Positions 6,815-13,515 of a stretch of 13,515 bases of DNA are shown one piece after another. The stretch's first letter is position 1. Every line of letters begins with the position of its first letter. The DNA comes from JAGWAZ01 sp050248595 (GTDB taxonomy: Bacteria > Bacteroidota > Ignavibacteria > OLB7): NCBI GenBank assembly GCA_050248595.1, contig JBFWSB010000082.1, positions 1 through 13,515 of the forward strand. The letters are read 5' to 3'. The notes under the pieces were generated by a model that ran no database searches, was not told the DNA's origin, and saw only the letters and a list, made by a program, of their open reading frames with translations. A program made the translations under genes and the position numbers.

Positions 6815-8511
6815 TATTGTTTCAAGATTGTTGTTTGTGCAATCACTCTCTCCTCGCGGTCGTAGACGACAAGCAGATAACTCCCCGAGGCTACCGACCC
6901 ACACCGCCAGAGGGCCTCTCCGCGCCAACCGACGACCTCTTGCTCGACAACGCGTCGACCTACCATATCGAAGATGCGGAGTCGAGATGGTGGAGCCTTC
7001 AAGTCACCCCGCCACGCAACGTGCAACTCGTCGACAACCGGGTTCGGCCAGATGTGCAGGGCTGCGCGATGTTCGTTAGTGGCAACGGCAACCACACTCG
7101 ATGTGCTATCATCGGTGGGGATATAGGGGCCGCCCTCCAGCAGAATGGCGATCCCTTGCTCTAAGTTGAACCAATATGGGTTCGCTGCCAGATAGCTGTT
7201 ATACCCTGAACCTGTCACATCTCCCACTGATCCTCCATTACCAAAGACTCCTCCCGGTGTCATTCCACCTGCTCCGGCTGAGTAATACCCATCAATCGTC
7301 GGATTCGGTCCCTGCTTACCACCGGATAGCACACCCATTCGTGCAATATCACCTTGGACATCTCCAATCACCCCTACCATCTCATAGCGACCTGTCGGAT
7401 CGTTCATCGTTCCTACCGGAAGTGATAGACTGCTATATTCGTTCATCTTGTAGGTTCTGTCGGCATCGTCCAAGCGCAACGTTCGATTTCGCGCATCTTT
7501 CCCTTCGATCCCCATCCGATAGAGATAATAGTATCCATCTGGTCCGGGCAGCCAGATATCTTGTACACCATCTCCGTCACAATCGAGCATTGTCAGACCA
7601 TTACCGATACGGGGATAGTCTGGGTCGATCAGTTCAATCGTTCTATCTGGATTCTTCGAGAGATCGGAGAGGTGGCTTTTACCCCACCAGAAGTTGATCT
7701 TGTTCGGGCGGCCTGCCGTCTGACTTTCATAATTGCCATAGGTGAGGATATCGGGGTAGTGGTCACCGTCGAAGTCACCGACGACGGCATCATATCGAGT
7801 TGAGTTCTCTTCGGTATCCTTCAAGACCACCGTCGGACTCTCCAACTGAAACTCTGATCCCCCCTCGAATATCCACACCTCTGCTTTTGCAATGCGTTGC
7901 AGATCCCTCAAAAATGATCCGAATACAAGTATTAGTTCATCGTCGCCATCATTATCTATATCTGCAACTTGGATGTCTCGTGGATAGGCCGAGGAGTTAT
8001 CGATATAGGTTGCTGTATTGAGGATCATTACTGGGGATTGCTGACTGCTCAAGGAATCCATGCTTTCATAAAATAGTATGCGGGCAGTCATGTGGGAGAT
8101 GCCTTCTATCAGTCGTATATCTGCTCGCGTAAACCCAACCAGAAGATCCCCATCCCCTCGAAAATTGCCAACAATCGGACGCCACGGGACTCCTGCACCG
8201 GAATCAAACTTCCAAAACGGATTGGTTGTATGAGCCTTGTTACTGTCAACATAGACTCGCCATTCTGCTGTACTTCCAATCAGCACTGCAAAATCTTCCT
8301 GACCTGAATGATTGACATCCCCAGCCCCTCCAGCACCATCACCCACTCGATCCCCCCCAACAACACCACCCCGCACCATCCAGACCTTCCGCAACAAGAC
8401 CGCATCCGGGTTCTGCACAATCTCATTCTGTGCTTGTAGTGAAATTGACGTGAAGAGGAGCACTCCGAAGAGTGGGAGGAAGAAGATCGTATGGAGAGTA
8501 GAAAAACGCAT
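6814..8511 (-). CDS. FG-GAP paralog C: T9SS-exported propeller protein
   Basis: The protein has 565 aa. A signal peptide is visible (hydrophobic 9-26, then LQAQNE, with likely cleavage near residue 28). Ca-binding FG-GAP/VCBS-type loops occur at DVNHSGQEDF 65-74, DIDNDGDDEL 184-193, GDFDGDHYPDI 245-255, LDCDGDGVQDI 309-319 and, weaker, GDVTGSGYNSY 430-440. This spacing suggests an integrin-alpha-like beta-propeller. Residues about 486-565 are a T9SS sorting domain (HIWPNPVVDELHVAW, FDMVGRR, GSYLLVVYD, ending TILKQ). It shares residues about 20-75 and the last 150 with paralogs A and B, while the region in between differs. No Shine-Dalgarno sequence precedes the ATG. It lies between truncated gene T (86 bases upstream) and gene D (66 bases downstream). 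It probably acts at the cell surface or outside; the ligand is unknown. Confidence 0.9.
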   Translation of the reverse strand: MRFSTLHTIFFLPLFGVLLFTSISLQAQNEIVQNPDAVLLRKVWMVRGGVVGGDRVGDGAGGAGDVNHSGQEDFAVLIGSTAEWRVYVDSNKAHTTNPFWKFDSGAGVPWRPIVGNFRGDGDLLVGFTRADIRLIEGISHMTARILFYESMDSLSSQQSPVMILNTATYIDNSSAYPRDIQVADIDNDGDDELILVFGSFLRDLQRIAKAEVWIFEGGSEFQLESPTVVLKDTEENSTRYDAVVGDFDGDHYPDILTYGNYESQTAGRPNKINFWWGKSHLSDLSKNPDRTIELIDPDYPRIGNGLTMLDCDGDGVQDIWLPGPDGYYYLYRMGIEGKDARNRTLRLDDADRTYKMNEYSSLSLPVGTMNDPTGRYEMVGVIGDVQGDIARMGVLSGGKQGPNPTIDGYYSAGAGGMTPGGVFGNGGSVGDVTGSGYNSYLAANPYWFNLEQGIAILLEGGPYIPTDDSTSSVVAVATNEHRAALHIWPNPVVDELHVAWRGDLKAPPSRLRIFDMVGRRVVEQEVVGWRGEALWRCGSVASGSYLLVVYDREERVIAQTTILKQ

Positions 8512-8597
8512 AACAGAGTATGCAAAGGTTTGTTGTTAGTAAGAATTCAGAGGTATCAATCTCCACGCAAGGTAGAAATTCTTGCACTACTGACCAG

Positions 8598-9857
8598 TCA
8601 TCGGTTAATGCGCCCCTGCCTCCAGGCTCTGGAAGCAGAATCCTTGCCGAAGACGAGTTGCCCGTGGAGACTGCGGAGCGTAACACTCCGGAGTGCGAGT
8701 TGCTCTCCACCGAGCCAGGTAACCTTCAGATCGAACCGGCGGGAGAGTTCTCCATTGTTAGCCGAGCCGGGATTCGTTGGTCCCCACGCACCGTTTGCCA
8801 AGTAGCGCATGTCGAGGGGGAAGATTGCTTCTTGGTACTTATTATAGATGTCATTTCCTTGTGGTTTTAACGCACTTTTCGTGACAAAGAACGTGGTAAT
8901 CGGAAAGGTGGTGTCGCTCGGCGATTGCGCAGTGGTTGTGTTAGCTCCGGGGTGGAAGAGGAGCTTCACATCCTTGGCTGCATCGTATTTCGGCACTTCG
9001 TAGATCACCTCGACTTTCAGAAGTGAATCACTGTCGAGGGAGGTTCCGTTCTCAAAGAGATGCCCGGTGATAACGAGATAGTAGAGAGAATCAATCTGAG
9101 GTCCACCGGGAAGTCCGTCGTCATCTACCGGTCGGTCATCCTGTATCCAGCGGTCGACGATGTATGCCTCGTGAACCGTTCCACTCGCTGTCTGCGATGG
9201 CCAGCGAGCAGTCCGAAGAAGCTCGTCGTCCCACCCGTTGAAGACGATATGTTCAGCAATGACAGTTCCCGGAGAAGTATTTGACACATCATAAATATGC
9301 TCCCGTCTTGAAAGGGTATCATTGGGGATCCCTTGAGAGTTATAGTCTACCTCTCCATAGACTGTATCATCAGTACTCATAAACCGAAACGGATACCAGG
9401 GCGATTGTGCCGAATCGAACGGATAGAATTCCACAGCTCGTGCCTGACCAATCTGCGATCCGTAGAGCGTCGCATCCCACTGCGTGATCCGGTGTCCCTT
9501 CGACACATTGGCACTCCAGGCTAACTTATCGAAGTAGTTCAACGCGTTGATTGAGTCTTGCCCTGTCCAGTTGCCGTAGTAGGACGACGCTAACAGACTC
9601 AAGCCCATCGAGTCCATAAACGGCCAGATATCGGCAGTTACGCCCGTTGGGAGACTGGGGTTGCCGTATGCCCCAATCAAGAAGAGGGTGTCAGGCCAGT
9701 TCCACAACCGGAGCATCGGCGGGGCGTTCACCGTCCCGGTATCCCAGCCAACCCCACGGCCACTCTGGCTCCAGAGATCGTTCGAGTCTGTTGTTAGCAG
9801 TGTCAGGAGTGCAACGATAGTGAGCAGCCCTTGGCAGTTACGTTTACGGGTTCTCAT
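8598..9857 (-). CDS. Gene T: truncated paralog of D without T9SS tail
   Basis: The protein has 419 aa. It starts MRTRKRNCQG with GGAGG 5 bases upstream (9863-9867), followed by a signal peptide ending LWSQ and then SGRGVGWDTGTVNAPP exactly as in D. It aligns with D residues 1-410 (39 of 50 identical over D 361-410, counted by eye) with several small indels, then stops three codons after the shared RIN. It therefore holds the first barrel-like strand and the jelly-roll-like region, but not the rest of the barrel, the propeller-like repeats or the sorting domain. The product should reach the periplasm and not be a T9SS substrate. The frame is intact despite clear divergence from D, which argues for a maintained short protein, but a decaying duplicate cannot be excluded. 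An alternative in-frame ATG at 9902, with GGAGG 6 bases upstream, would add 15 residues before the signal peptide. It follows paralog B by 62 bases. Confidence 0.8.
   Translation of the reverse strand: MRTRKRNCQGLLTIVALLTLLTTDSNDLWSQSGRGVGWDTGTVNAPPMLRLWNWPDTLFLIGAYGNPSLPTGVTADIWPFMDSMGLSLLASSYYGNWTGQDSINALNYFDKLAWSANVSKGHRITQWDATLYGSQIGQARAVEFYPFDSAQSPWYPFRFMSTDDTVYGEVDYNSQGIPNDTLSRREHIYDVSNTSPGTVIAEHIVFNGWDDELLRTARWPSQTASGTVHEAYIVDRWIQDDRPVDDDGLPGGPQIDSLYYLVITGHLFENGTSLDSDSLLKVEVIYEVPKYDAAKDVKLLFHPGANTTTAQSPSDTTFPITTFFVTKSALKPQGNDIYNKYQEAIFPLDMRYLANGAWGPTNPGSANNGELSRRFDLKVTWLGGEQLALRSVTLRSLHGQLVFGKDSASRAWRQGRINR
8604..9857 (-). repeat. Duplicated D-like segment in gene T
   Basis: This is the second copy of the block at 5518-6747. 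Just beyond its end on the minus strand the sequence reads CGA TGA, which closes the frame at once, and then continues into the leader of paralog C. No insertion sequence or target-site duplication is visible at the junction. Confidence 0.75.
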
Positions 9858-9862
9858 GGTTA

Positions 9863-9867
9863 CCTCC
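9863..9867 (-). promoter_or_regulatory. Ribosome binding site of gene T
   Basis: Minus-strand GGAGG lies 5 bases before the ATG at 9857. It favours the start that matches the start of D. A second GGAGG (9909-9913) sits 6 bases before an in-frame ATG at 9902, so two starts are possible. Confidence 0.55.
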
Positions 9868-9906
9868 ACGATAGTAGATGTAGATGGTGTAGGCGATAGC
9901 ATATTT

Positions 9907-9919
9907 TTCCTCCACACAC
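9907..9919 (-). promoter_or_regulatory. Conserved GGAGG-containing element after paralog B
   Basis: This is the second copy of the 13-mer, directly after the stop of paralog B. Here GGAGG stands 6 bases before the in-frame ATG at 9902 of gene T, so it may act as a real ribosome binding site for a longer form of T. Confidence 0.3.
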
Positions 9920-11602
9920 TTATTGTTTGATGATAATTGTTTGCGCAAGGCTTGCTCCCTCGCGATCGTAGACAGCAAGCAGATAGCTTCCCGACGGGAC
10001 TGAACTACACCTCCAGAGAGCTTCACCTCGCCAACCGTCGACATCTTGCTCGACAACGAGTCGTCCTGTCATATCGAAGATGCGGAGTCGAGATGGAGGA
10101 GCTTTCAAGTCACCTCGCCAGGCAACGTGAAGTTGGTCAACAACTGGGTTTGGCCAGATGTGCAAGGCTGCGTGATGTTCGTCAGTGGCGACAGCTTCAA
10201 TCCCCGATGTCGGATCATCGGTTGGTATATACGGCCCCCCTTCGAGAAGAATGGCTATCCCCTGATCCCCGCCAAACCATGCTGGGTTTGCTGTCAAATA
10301 CGCGCAATATCCATTGCCGAGAACGTCACCGACAGGTCCTCCAACGCCGAAGACATTACCAGCAGTCATTCCATCATCTTGTGCTGAGTAATAGGCATCG
10401 TAACTGTAGTTCGGTCCGTTCTTCCCCCCCTGAAAAAACATCATACGTGAGCCGAGCATGATCGTTGACTCGAAGCGGCGAAGCGAATCACCAAGATATC
10501 CTCCGTTACCGAAGATGCTGTAGCCCGGAAAGTATCCGTCTGCCTCTTCAGTCGTTATCGCTCGATCTCGAATATTCTTTCCCACCCTTGAACGATAGAG
10601 ATAGGCCCCCAACGGGTTTGCCCACAGAGTGCGGAGAATATCCTGTACTCCATCACCGTCACAGTCAAGCAACATGAACTTCGCGTCGATGTTCACACTT
10701 GCTTTGTCCAGAGTAACAGAGCGGTCAGGATTGACCGACAGTGAAGAGAGATTTTCTTTTCCCCACCAGAACTTGTATTGGATGGGGCGATTGCCGGGAC
10801 CTGACCCGACATAATTTGCTCCGATCATAATATCAGGGAGACTATCTCCATCGAGGTCGCCGACAGCGGCGTAAAGGTCGGTATAGTTCTCCTCGGTGTC
10901 CTTGAGGACGACTGTTGGTGTGTCCAACTGGAAATTTGGTCCCCCCTCGTATATCCACACTTCCGCACGACGGTCTACTGTCTGATCAATTAACCTCGAA
11001 GAACTAACAACAATTAGTTCATCATCCCCATCCTGATCTAAATCTGTTCCATATACTGCTCGTGGCGCATATTCCAACCGCTCCGCTATTGTTCGTTCTG
11101 GATCAAGGACTATCGTTGCCTCTGCTGGTAGACCTTTTACTGTTTTGCGGAATACATATAATCGATGATAATATCGTGTGCGCCCTTCGATGAGTACTTG
11201 TTCACGACGCATAAACCCCAGCCCACCATCAGTTTTTTCACTCCCCCAAAATTGTCCAGAGACTGGATAATCTGGCTGAGCAATACTATTTTCAAATGTC
11301 CATGCGGGTTGTGTACTGAGAGTGTCTGGGTTTCCTCCATAAAAAATTTGCCATTGGCTGGTCACGCCTATGCGAACGGCAAAATCTGCAATGCTATCCG
11401 AATTGATAAAACCAACCCCACCTGCACCATCTCCAACTCTATCTCCTCCGACAACACCCCCTCTAACCATCCAGACCTTCCGCAACAAGACTGCTTCCGG
11501 GTTCTGCACAATCTCATTTTGCGCTTCGAGAGAAATTGACGTGAAGAGGAGCACTCCGATGAGTGGGAGAAGTCGCGCAAGATGGAAGGTTTCTCGGAAC
11601 AT
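9920..11602 (-). CDS. FG-GAP paralog B: T9SS-exported propeller protein
   Basis: The protein has 560 aa. The signal peptide has a hydrophobic stretch at 9-26 followed by LEAQNE. Calcium-loop motifs are DLDQDGDDEL 187-196, GDLDGDSLPDI 248-258 and LDCDGDGVQDI 312-322, with a weaker GDVLGNGYCAY at 425-435. The C-terminal T9SS sorting domain covers about 480-560 (HIWPNPVVDQLHVAW, FDMTGRL, GSYLLAVYD, ending IIIKQ). It is nearly identical to paralog A in residues 11-75 (183 of 195 bases by hand count) and again over the last 140 residues. Residues 76-180 are strongly different. No Shine-Dalgarno sequence is visible. A 77-base block directly upstream is shared with paralog A and carries a candidate promoter. 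Gene T follows after 62 bases, as D follows C. It is predicted to be exported to the cell surface; the binding partner is unknown. Confidence 0.9.
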   Translation of the reverse strand: MFRETFHLARLLPLIGVLLFTSISLEAQNEIVQNPEAVLLRKVWMVRGGVVGGDRVGDGAGGVGFINSDSIADFAVRIGVTSQWQIFYGGNPDTLSTQPAWTFENSIAQPDYPVSGQFWGSEKTDGGLGFMRREQVLIEGRTRYYHRLYVFRKTVKGLPAEATIVLDPERTIAERLEYAPRAVYGTDLDQDGDDELIVVSSSRLIDQTVDRRAEVWIYEGGPNFQLDTPTVVLKDTEENYTDLYAAVGDLDGDSLPDIMIGANYVGSGPGNRPIQYKFWWGKENLSSLSVNPDRSVTLDKASVNIDAKFMLLDCDGDGVQDILRTLWANPLGAYLYRSRVGKNIRDRAITTEEADGYFPGYSIFGNGGYLGDSLRRFESTIMLGSRMMFFQGGKNGPNYSYDAYYSAQDDGMTAGNVFGVGGPVGDVLGNGYCAYLTANPAWFGGDQGIAILLEGGPYIPTDDPTSGIEAVATDEHHAALHIWPNPVVDQLHVAWRGDLKAPPSRLRIFDMTGRLVVEQDVDGWRGEALWRCSSVPSGSYLLAVYDREGASLAQTIIIKQ

Positions 11603-11604
11603 CG

Positions 11605-11681
11605 TTACAGCCTATGGTGAATACTCATTTCGTACTGTTGGTGAACCTACTTGCTGTCTCTCAGCTTTGCAAGAGAAAAAT
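11605..11681. repeat. Upstream block shared by paralogs A and B, copy at B
   Basis: These 77 bases match 13434-13510 at 67 positions by hand alignment without gaps. The distal 24 bases (11658-11681) are identical. The block ends immediately upstream of the paralog B start and is noncoding. Its conservation means the duplication that made A and B included the 5' leader. Paralog C has no obvious copy. Confidence 0.8.
11644..11672 (-). promoter_or_regulatory. Candidate promoter of paralog B
   Basis: On the minus strand TTGCAA (11667-11672) is followed after 17 bases by TAGGTT (11644-11649), with CA next. This fits a loose -35/-10 pair, or the Bacteroidetes-type TTG ... TAnnTT arrangement. The same elements and spacing are kept in the copy upstream of paralog A although bases in the spacer and flank changed. 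The implied 5' leader is about 35 bases. Confidence 0.35.
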
Positions 11682-11739
11682 GCTGGGGGGTGAAGATTTG
11701 CCCTCTTTTCTTTCTCGCGTTACGTATACTTGAGTAGAG

Positions 11740-13431
11740 TTACTCATCTTTGATGATGTTGGTTTGGGCAATGGCATGCTCATTGTGGTCGTAGACGACC
11801 AGCAGATAACTCCCCGAAGCGACTGCGCCACACTTCCAGAGAGCCTCTCCGCGCCAGCCGTCGACATCTTGCTCGACGATGAGTCTTCCAGCCATATCGT
11901 AGATACGGAGGAACGAGGGGGAGGATTTCAAGTCACCCCGCCATGCAACGTGCATCTCATCGACTACCGGGTTCGGCCAAATGTGCAAGGCGGCTCTGTG
12001 TTCGTCAGTGGCTACCTCTTGGACACCCGATGTAGTATCATCGGTCGGGATGTAGGGACCACCCTCCAAGAGAATCACAATCCCTTGATCTCCGCCAAAC
12101 CATGAGGGATTGGCCGTGAGATAATCCGACCAACCATTCCCTGTTGCATCACCGACCGGACCTCCTACACCAAAAATGTTCCCCGAGGTCATCCCGTCGC
12201 CTGAAGCTGAGTAGATCATATCCACTGTCTCATTCGGTCCGTTCTTTCCCCCGGAGAGACCATACAGACCAACACCTCCTGTTTTACTCGGTCCATACAA
12301 TGCCAGGGTTTCATACCGGCGTAGACTATCGTTGATATAACCTAAACTTCCCTCAGCAAATAGATTTTCTGTCAGATAGATTGACTGTGCATCTTCTCGA
12401 TCAAAACGTCGAGTATGTGCAGAGGCTGACTTGCTTGAGAAGTAGGATATCTCCCACGTTCCCTTCGCGACATCAACAAGTCTATTGCCAACCACATCAA
12501 GAACATGATCTCCATCGAGATCAACGAAAGAAGGTTTTTCTGAAAGAAGCGTTTGATCCAGATCAATCATTCGATCAGGCTCTGTTGAAAGGTCATTGAG
12601 AGCCTGTTTGCCCCACCAAATATTCAAGCGAGTTGTAGGAGCGGTACGATAGTTCCCACTGCAAATAATATCGGGCAATTTATCACCGTCAAGGTCTCCT
12701 ATCGTTGTGTGGAAGCTGTTGTCATTCTCTTCAGTATCCTTGAGGACGACACTTGGTGTATCCAACTGGAAATTCGGCCCCCCCTCGAATATCCACACTT
12801 CCGCGCGACGGTCTACTGTTGGATCGATGAGAGTCACTGCCGTCACAATGATAAGTTCATCATCGCCATCTTTATCTAAGTCAATTGCAGCCGCAAAGTC
12901 ATGCGTTGTCTCAAGTCCGGGTCGCCACGTCACCTCCGGCGCTAATAGCATTGATGACTCCAAACTCAATGTGTCTCCTTTGATGGGGAGAAGTCGATAT
13001 CGCATAAACAACTTTGTACGCGGACCACTCCTATCAACTCGAAAGAAACCTGAGAAGCCAACCCATTTCTCTCCAGTGCCAAAAAAATCACCAACAATCG
13101 GATGCGATGGAATTGTTCCTAAAGAATCAAGAATCTGATACGGTGTCGTGCTTGGCTTTTCTCCTCCAAGATGGATATTCCACAAATTCGAGGCTCCGAG
13201 ATACCACGCAAAATCAGCAATGCTATCCGAATTGATAAAGCCAACTCCACCTGCACCATCTCCAACTCTATCCCCTCCGACAACACCCCCTCTGACCATC
13301 CAGACCTTGCGTAGCAAGACTGCATCCGGGTTCTGCACAATCTCATTTTGTGCTTCGAGAGAAATCGACGTGAAGAGGAGCACTCCGATGAGTGGGAGAA
13401 GTCGTGTAATATGGAAGGTTCCTCGGTACAT
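11740..13431 (-). CDS. FG-GAP paralog A: T9SS-exported propeller protein
   Basis: The protein has 563 aa. A signal peptide (hydrophobic 9-26) ends at LEAQNE. Calcium-loop motifs lie at DLDKDGDDEL 184-193, GDLDGDKLPDI 245-255 and VDLDGDHVLDV 303-313, with a degenerate GDATGNGWSDY at 427-437. Residues 482-563 form the T9SS sorting domain (HIWPNPVVDEMHVAW, YDMAGRL, GSYLLVVYD, ending NIIKDE). Unlike B and C, which end in a KQ tail, A ends KDE, so the extreme C-terminus has drifted. It is the first gene of the minus-strand array within the window, and no D-like gene follows it: the next gene is paralog B, 137 bases downstream. No Shine-Dalgarno sequence is seen. A candidate promoter lies about 40-70 bases upstream in the block shared with B. 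Confidence 0.9.
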   Translation of the reverse strand: MYRGTFHITRLLPLIGVLLFTSISLEAQNEIVQNPDAVLLRKVWMVRGGVVGGDRVGDGAGGVGFINSDSIADFAWYLGASNLWNIHLGGEKPSTTPYQILDSLGTIPSHPIVGDFFGTGEKWVGFSGFFRVDRSGPRTKLFMRYRLLPIKGDTLSLESSMLLAPEVTWRPGLETTHDFAAAIDLDKDGDDELIIVTAVTLIDPTVDRRAEVWIFEGGPNFQLDTPSVVLKDTEENDNSFHTTIGDLDGDKLPDIICSGNYRTAPTTRLNIWWGKQALNDLSTEPDRMIDLDQTLLSEKPSFVDLDGDHVLDVVGNRLVDVAKGTWEISYFSSKSASAHTRRFDREDAQSIYLTENLFAEGSLGYINDSLRRYETLALYGPSKTGGVGLYGLSGGKNGPNETVDMIYSASGDGMTSGNIFGVGGPVGDATGNGWSDYLTANPSWFGGDQGIVILLEGGPYIPTDDTTSGVQEVATDEHRAALHIWPNPVVDEMHVAWRGDLKSSPSFLRIYDMAGRLIVEQDVDGWRGEALWKCGAVASGSYLLVVYDHNEHAIAQTNIIKDE

Positions 13432-13433
13432 AT

Positions 13434-13510
13434 TTACAGCCTATAGTGAAAACTCTCTCTGTACAATTGGTGAACCTACTTGCTCCCTCTCAGCTTTGCA
13501 AGAGAAAAAT
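13434..13510. repeat. Upstream block shared by paralogs A and B, copy at A
   Basis: This is the partner of 11605-11681, in the same position relative to the start codon of paralog A. Similarity is lost at 13511, close to the window edge. Confidence 0.8.
13473..13501 (-). promoter_or_regulatory. Candidate promoter of paralog A
   Basis: TTGCAA (13496-13501) and TAGGTT (13473-13478) on the minus strand are separated by 17 bases, as in the copy upstream of paralog B. Support comes from this conservation and the fair match to a promoter pair; there is no direct evidence of activity. Confidence 0.35.
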
Positions 13511-13515
13511 AAGAT

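Noticed and set aside
6463..7164. Plus-strand open frame of 233 codons across the C-D junction
   Set aside because: It is antisense to two supported genes and has no start signal or domain.
7176..7697. Plus-strand open frame of 173 codons antisense to paralog C
   Set aside because: It is low-complexity Ser/His/Leu-rich sequence lying opposite conserved calcium-loop codons, so it is a shadow frame.
8541..8583. Inverted repeat AAGAATT / AATTCTT between T and paralog C
   Set aside because: Only seven AT-rich pairs with a 29-base loop and no T-run; expected by chance.
8512..8604. Insertion sequence as cause of the truncation of gene T
   Set aside because: No transposase frame, terminal inverted repeats or target duplication is visible in the 86-base gap.
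11732..11745. Small hairpin GAGTA-GAGT-TACTC at the paralog A stop
   Set aside because: Five pairs overlapping the stop codon and no T-tract follow, so it is not a convincing terminator.
9920..13431. Diversity-generating retroelement as source of the variable FG-GAP centres
   Set aside because: There is no reverse transcriptase, no template repeat and no adenine-limited substitution pattern. The variable segments differ throughout, including in length.
1..13515. tRNA, rRNA or CRISPR array
   Set aside because: No cloverleaf, conserved rRNA segment or regularly spaced short direct repeats were seen on either strand.

Overview
The window looks like chromosomal DNA from an FCB-group bacterium (Bacteroidetes/Chlorobi/Ignavibacteria relatives, possibly a Candidatus Kapabacteria-type lineage). 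The main reason is four large exported proteins. Each has an N-terminal signal peptide and a C-terminal domain with the hallmarks of the type IX secretion system (T9SS) sorting signal: a WPNP or QPNP entry motif, then a YD/FDMxGR strand, a GxY strand and a basic or amide tail. Base composition looks balanced by eye. Most genes lack a clear Shine-Dalgarno sequence, which is common in this group. The phylum-level placement is inference.

Layout from left to right: (1) positions 1-821, minus strand: the N-terminal 273 codons of a helical cytoplasmic protein that runs off the left edge. (2) 822-1163: a divergent intergenic region, with a strong hairpin in the leader of the minus-strand gene. (3) 1164-1607, plus strand: a small membrane-anchored or secreted protein with six cysteines, ending at a hairpin terminator. 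(4) 1696-13431, minus strand: five co-directional genes, read right to left. They are FG-GAP paralog A (13431-11740), FG-GAP paralog B (11602-9920), a C-terminally truncated copy T of the large protein (9857-8598), FG-GAP paralog C (8511-6814) and the full-length large protein D (6747-1696, 1683 aa).

The five genes form an alternating, duplicated surface-protein locus: [FG-GAP]-[FG-GAP + D-like]-[FG-GAP + D]. The three FG-GAP paralogs have nearly constant ends and a strongly diverged middle. Their calcium-loop motifs (DxDxDG) predict integrin-alpha-like beta-propellers. D combines an apparent glycosidase-like interrupted TIM barrel, six spaced repeats that look like a second propeller, and its own T9SS tail. 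T keeps the signal peptide and the first 410 residues of D but loses the rest of the barrel, the repeats and the T9SS tail, so it should stop in the periplasm. A 77-base upstream block is shared by paralogs A and B, so promoter or leader DNA was duplicated with the coding sequence. The same block lies at the right edge, so the array may continue outside the window.

I found no RNA gene, CRISPR array, transposase or insertion sequence. The proteins are most simply read as cell-surface or secreted proteins. Specific functions such as adhesion or glycan handling are not established by the sequence.
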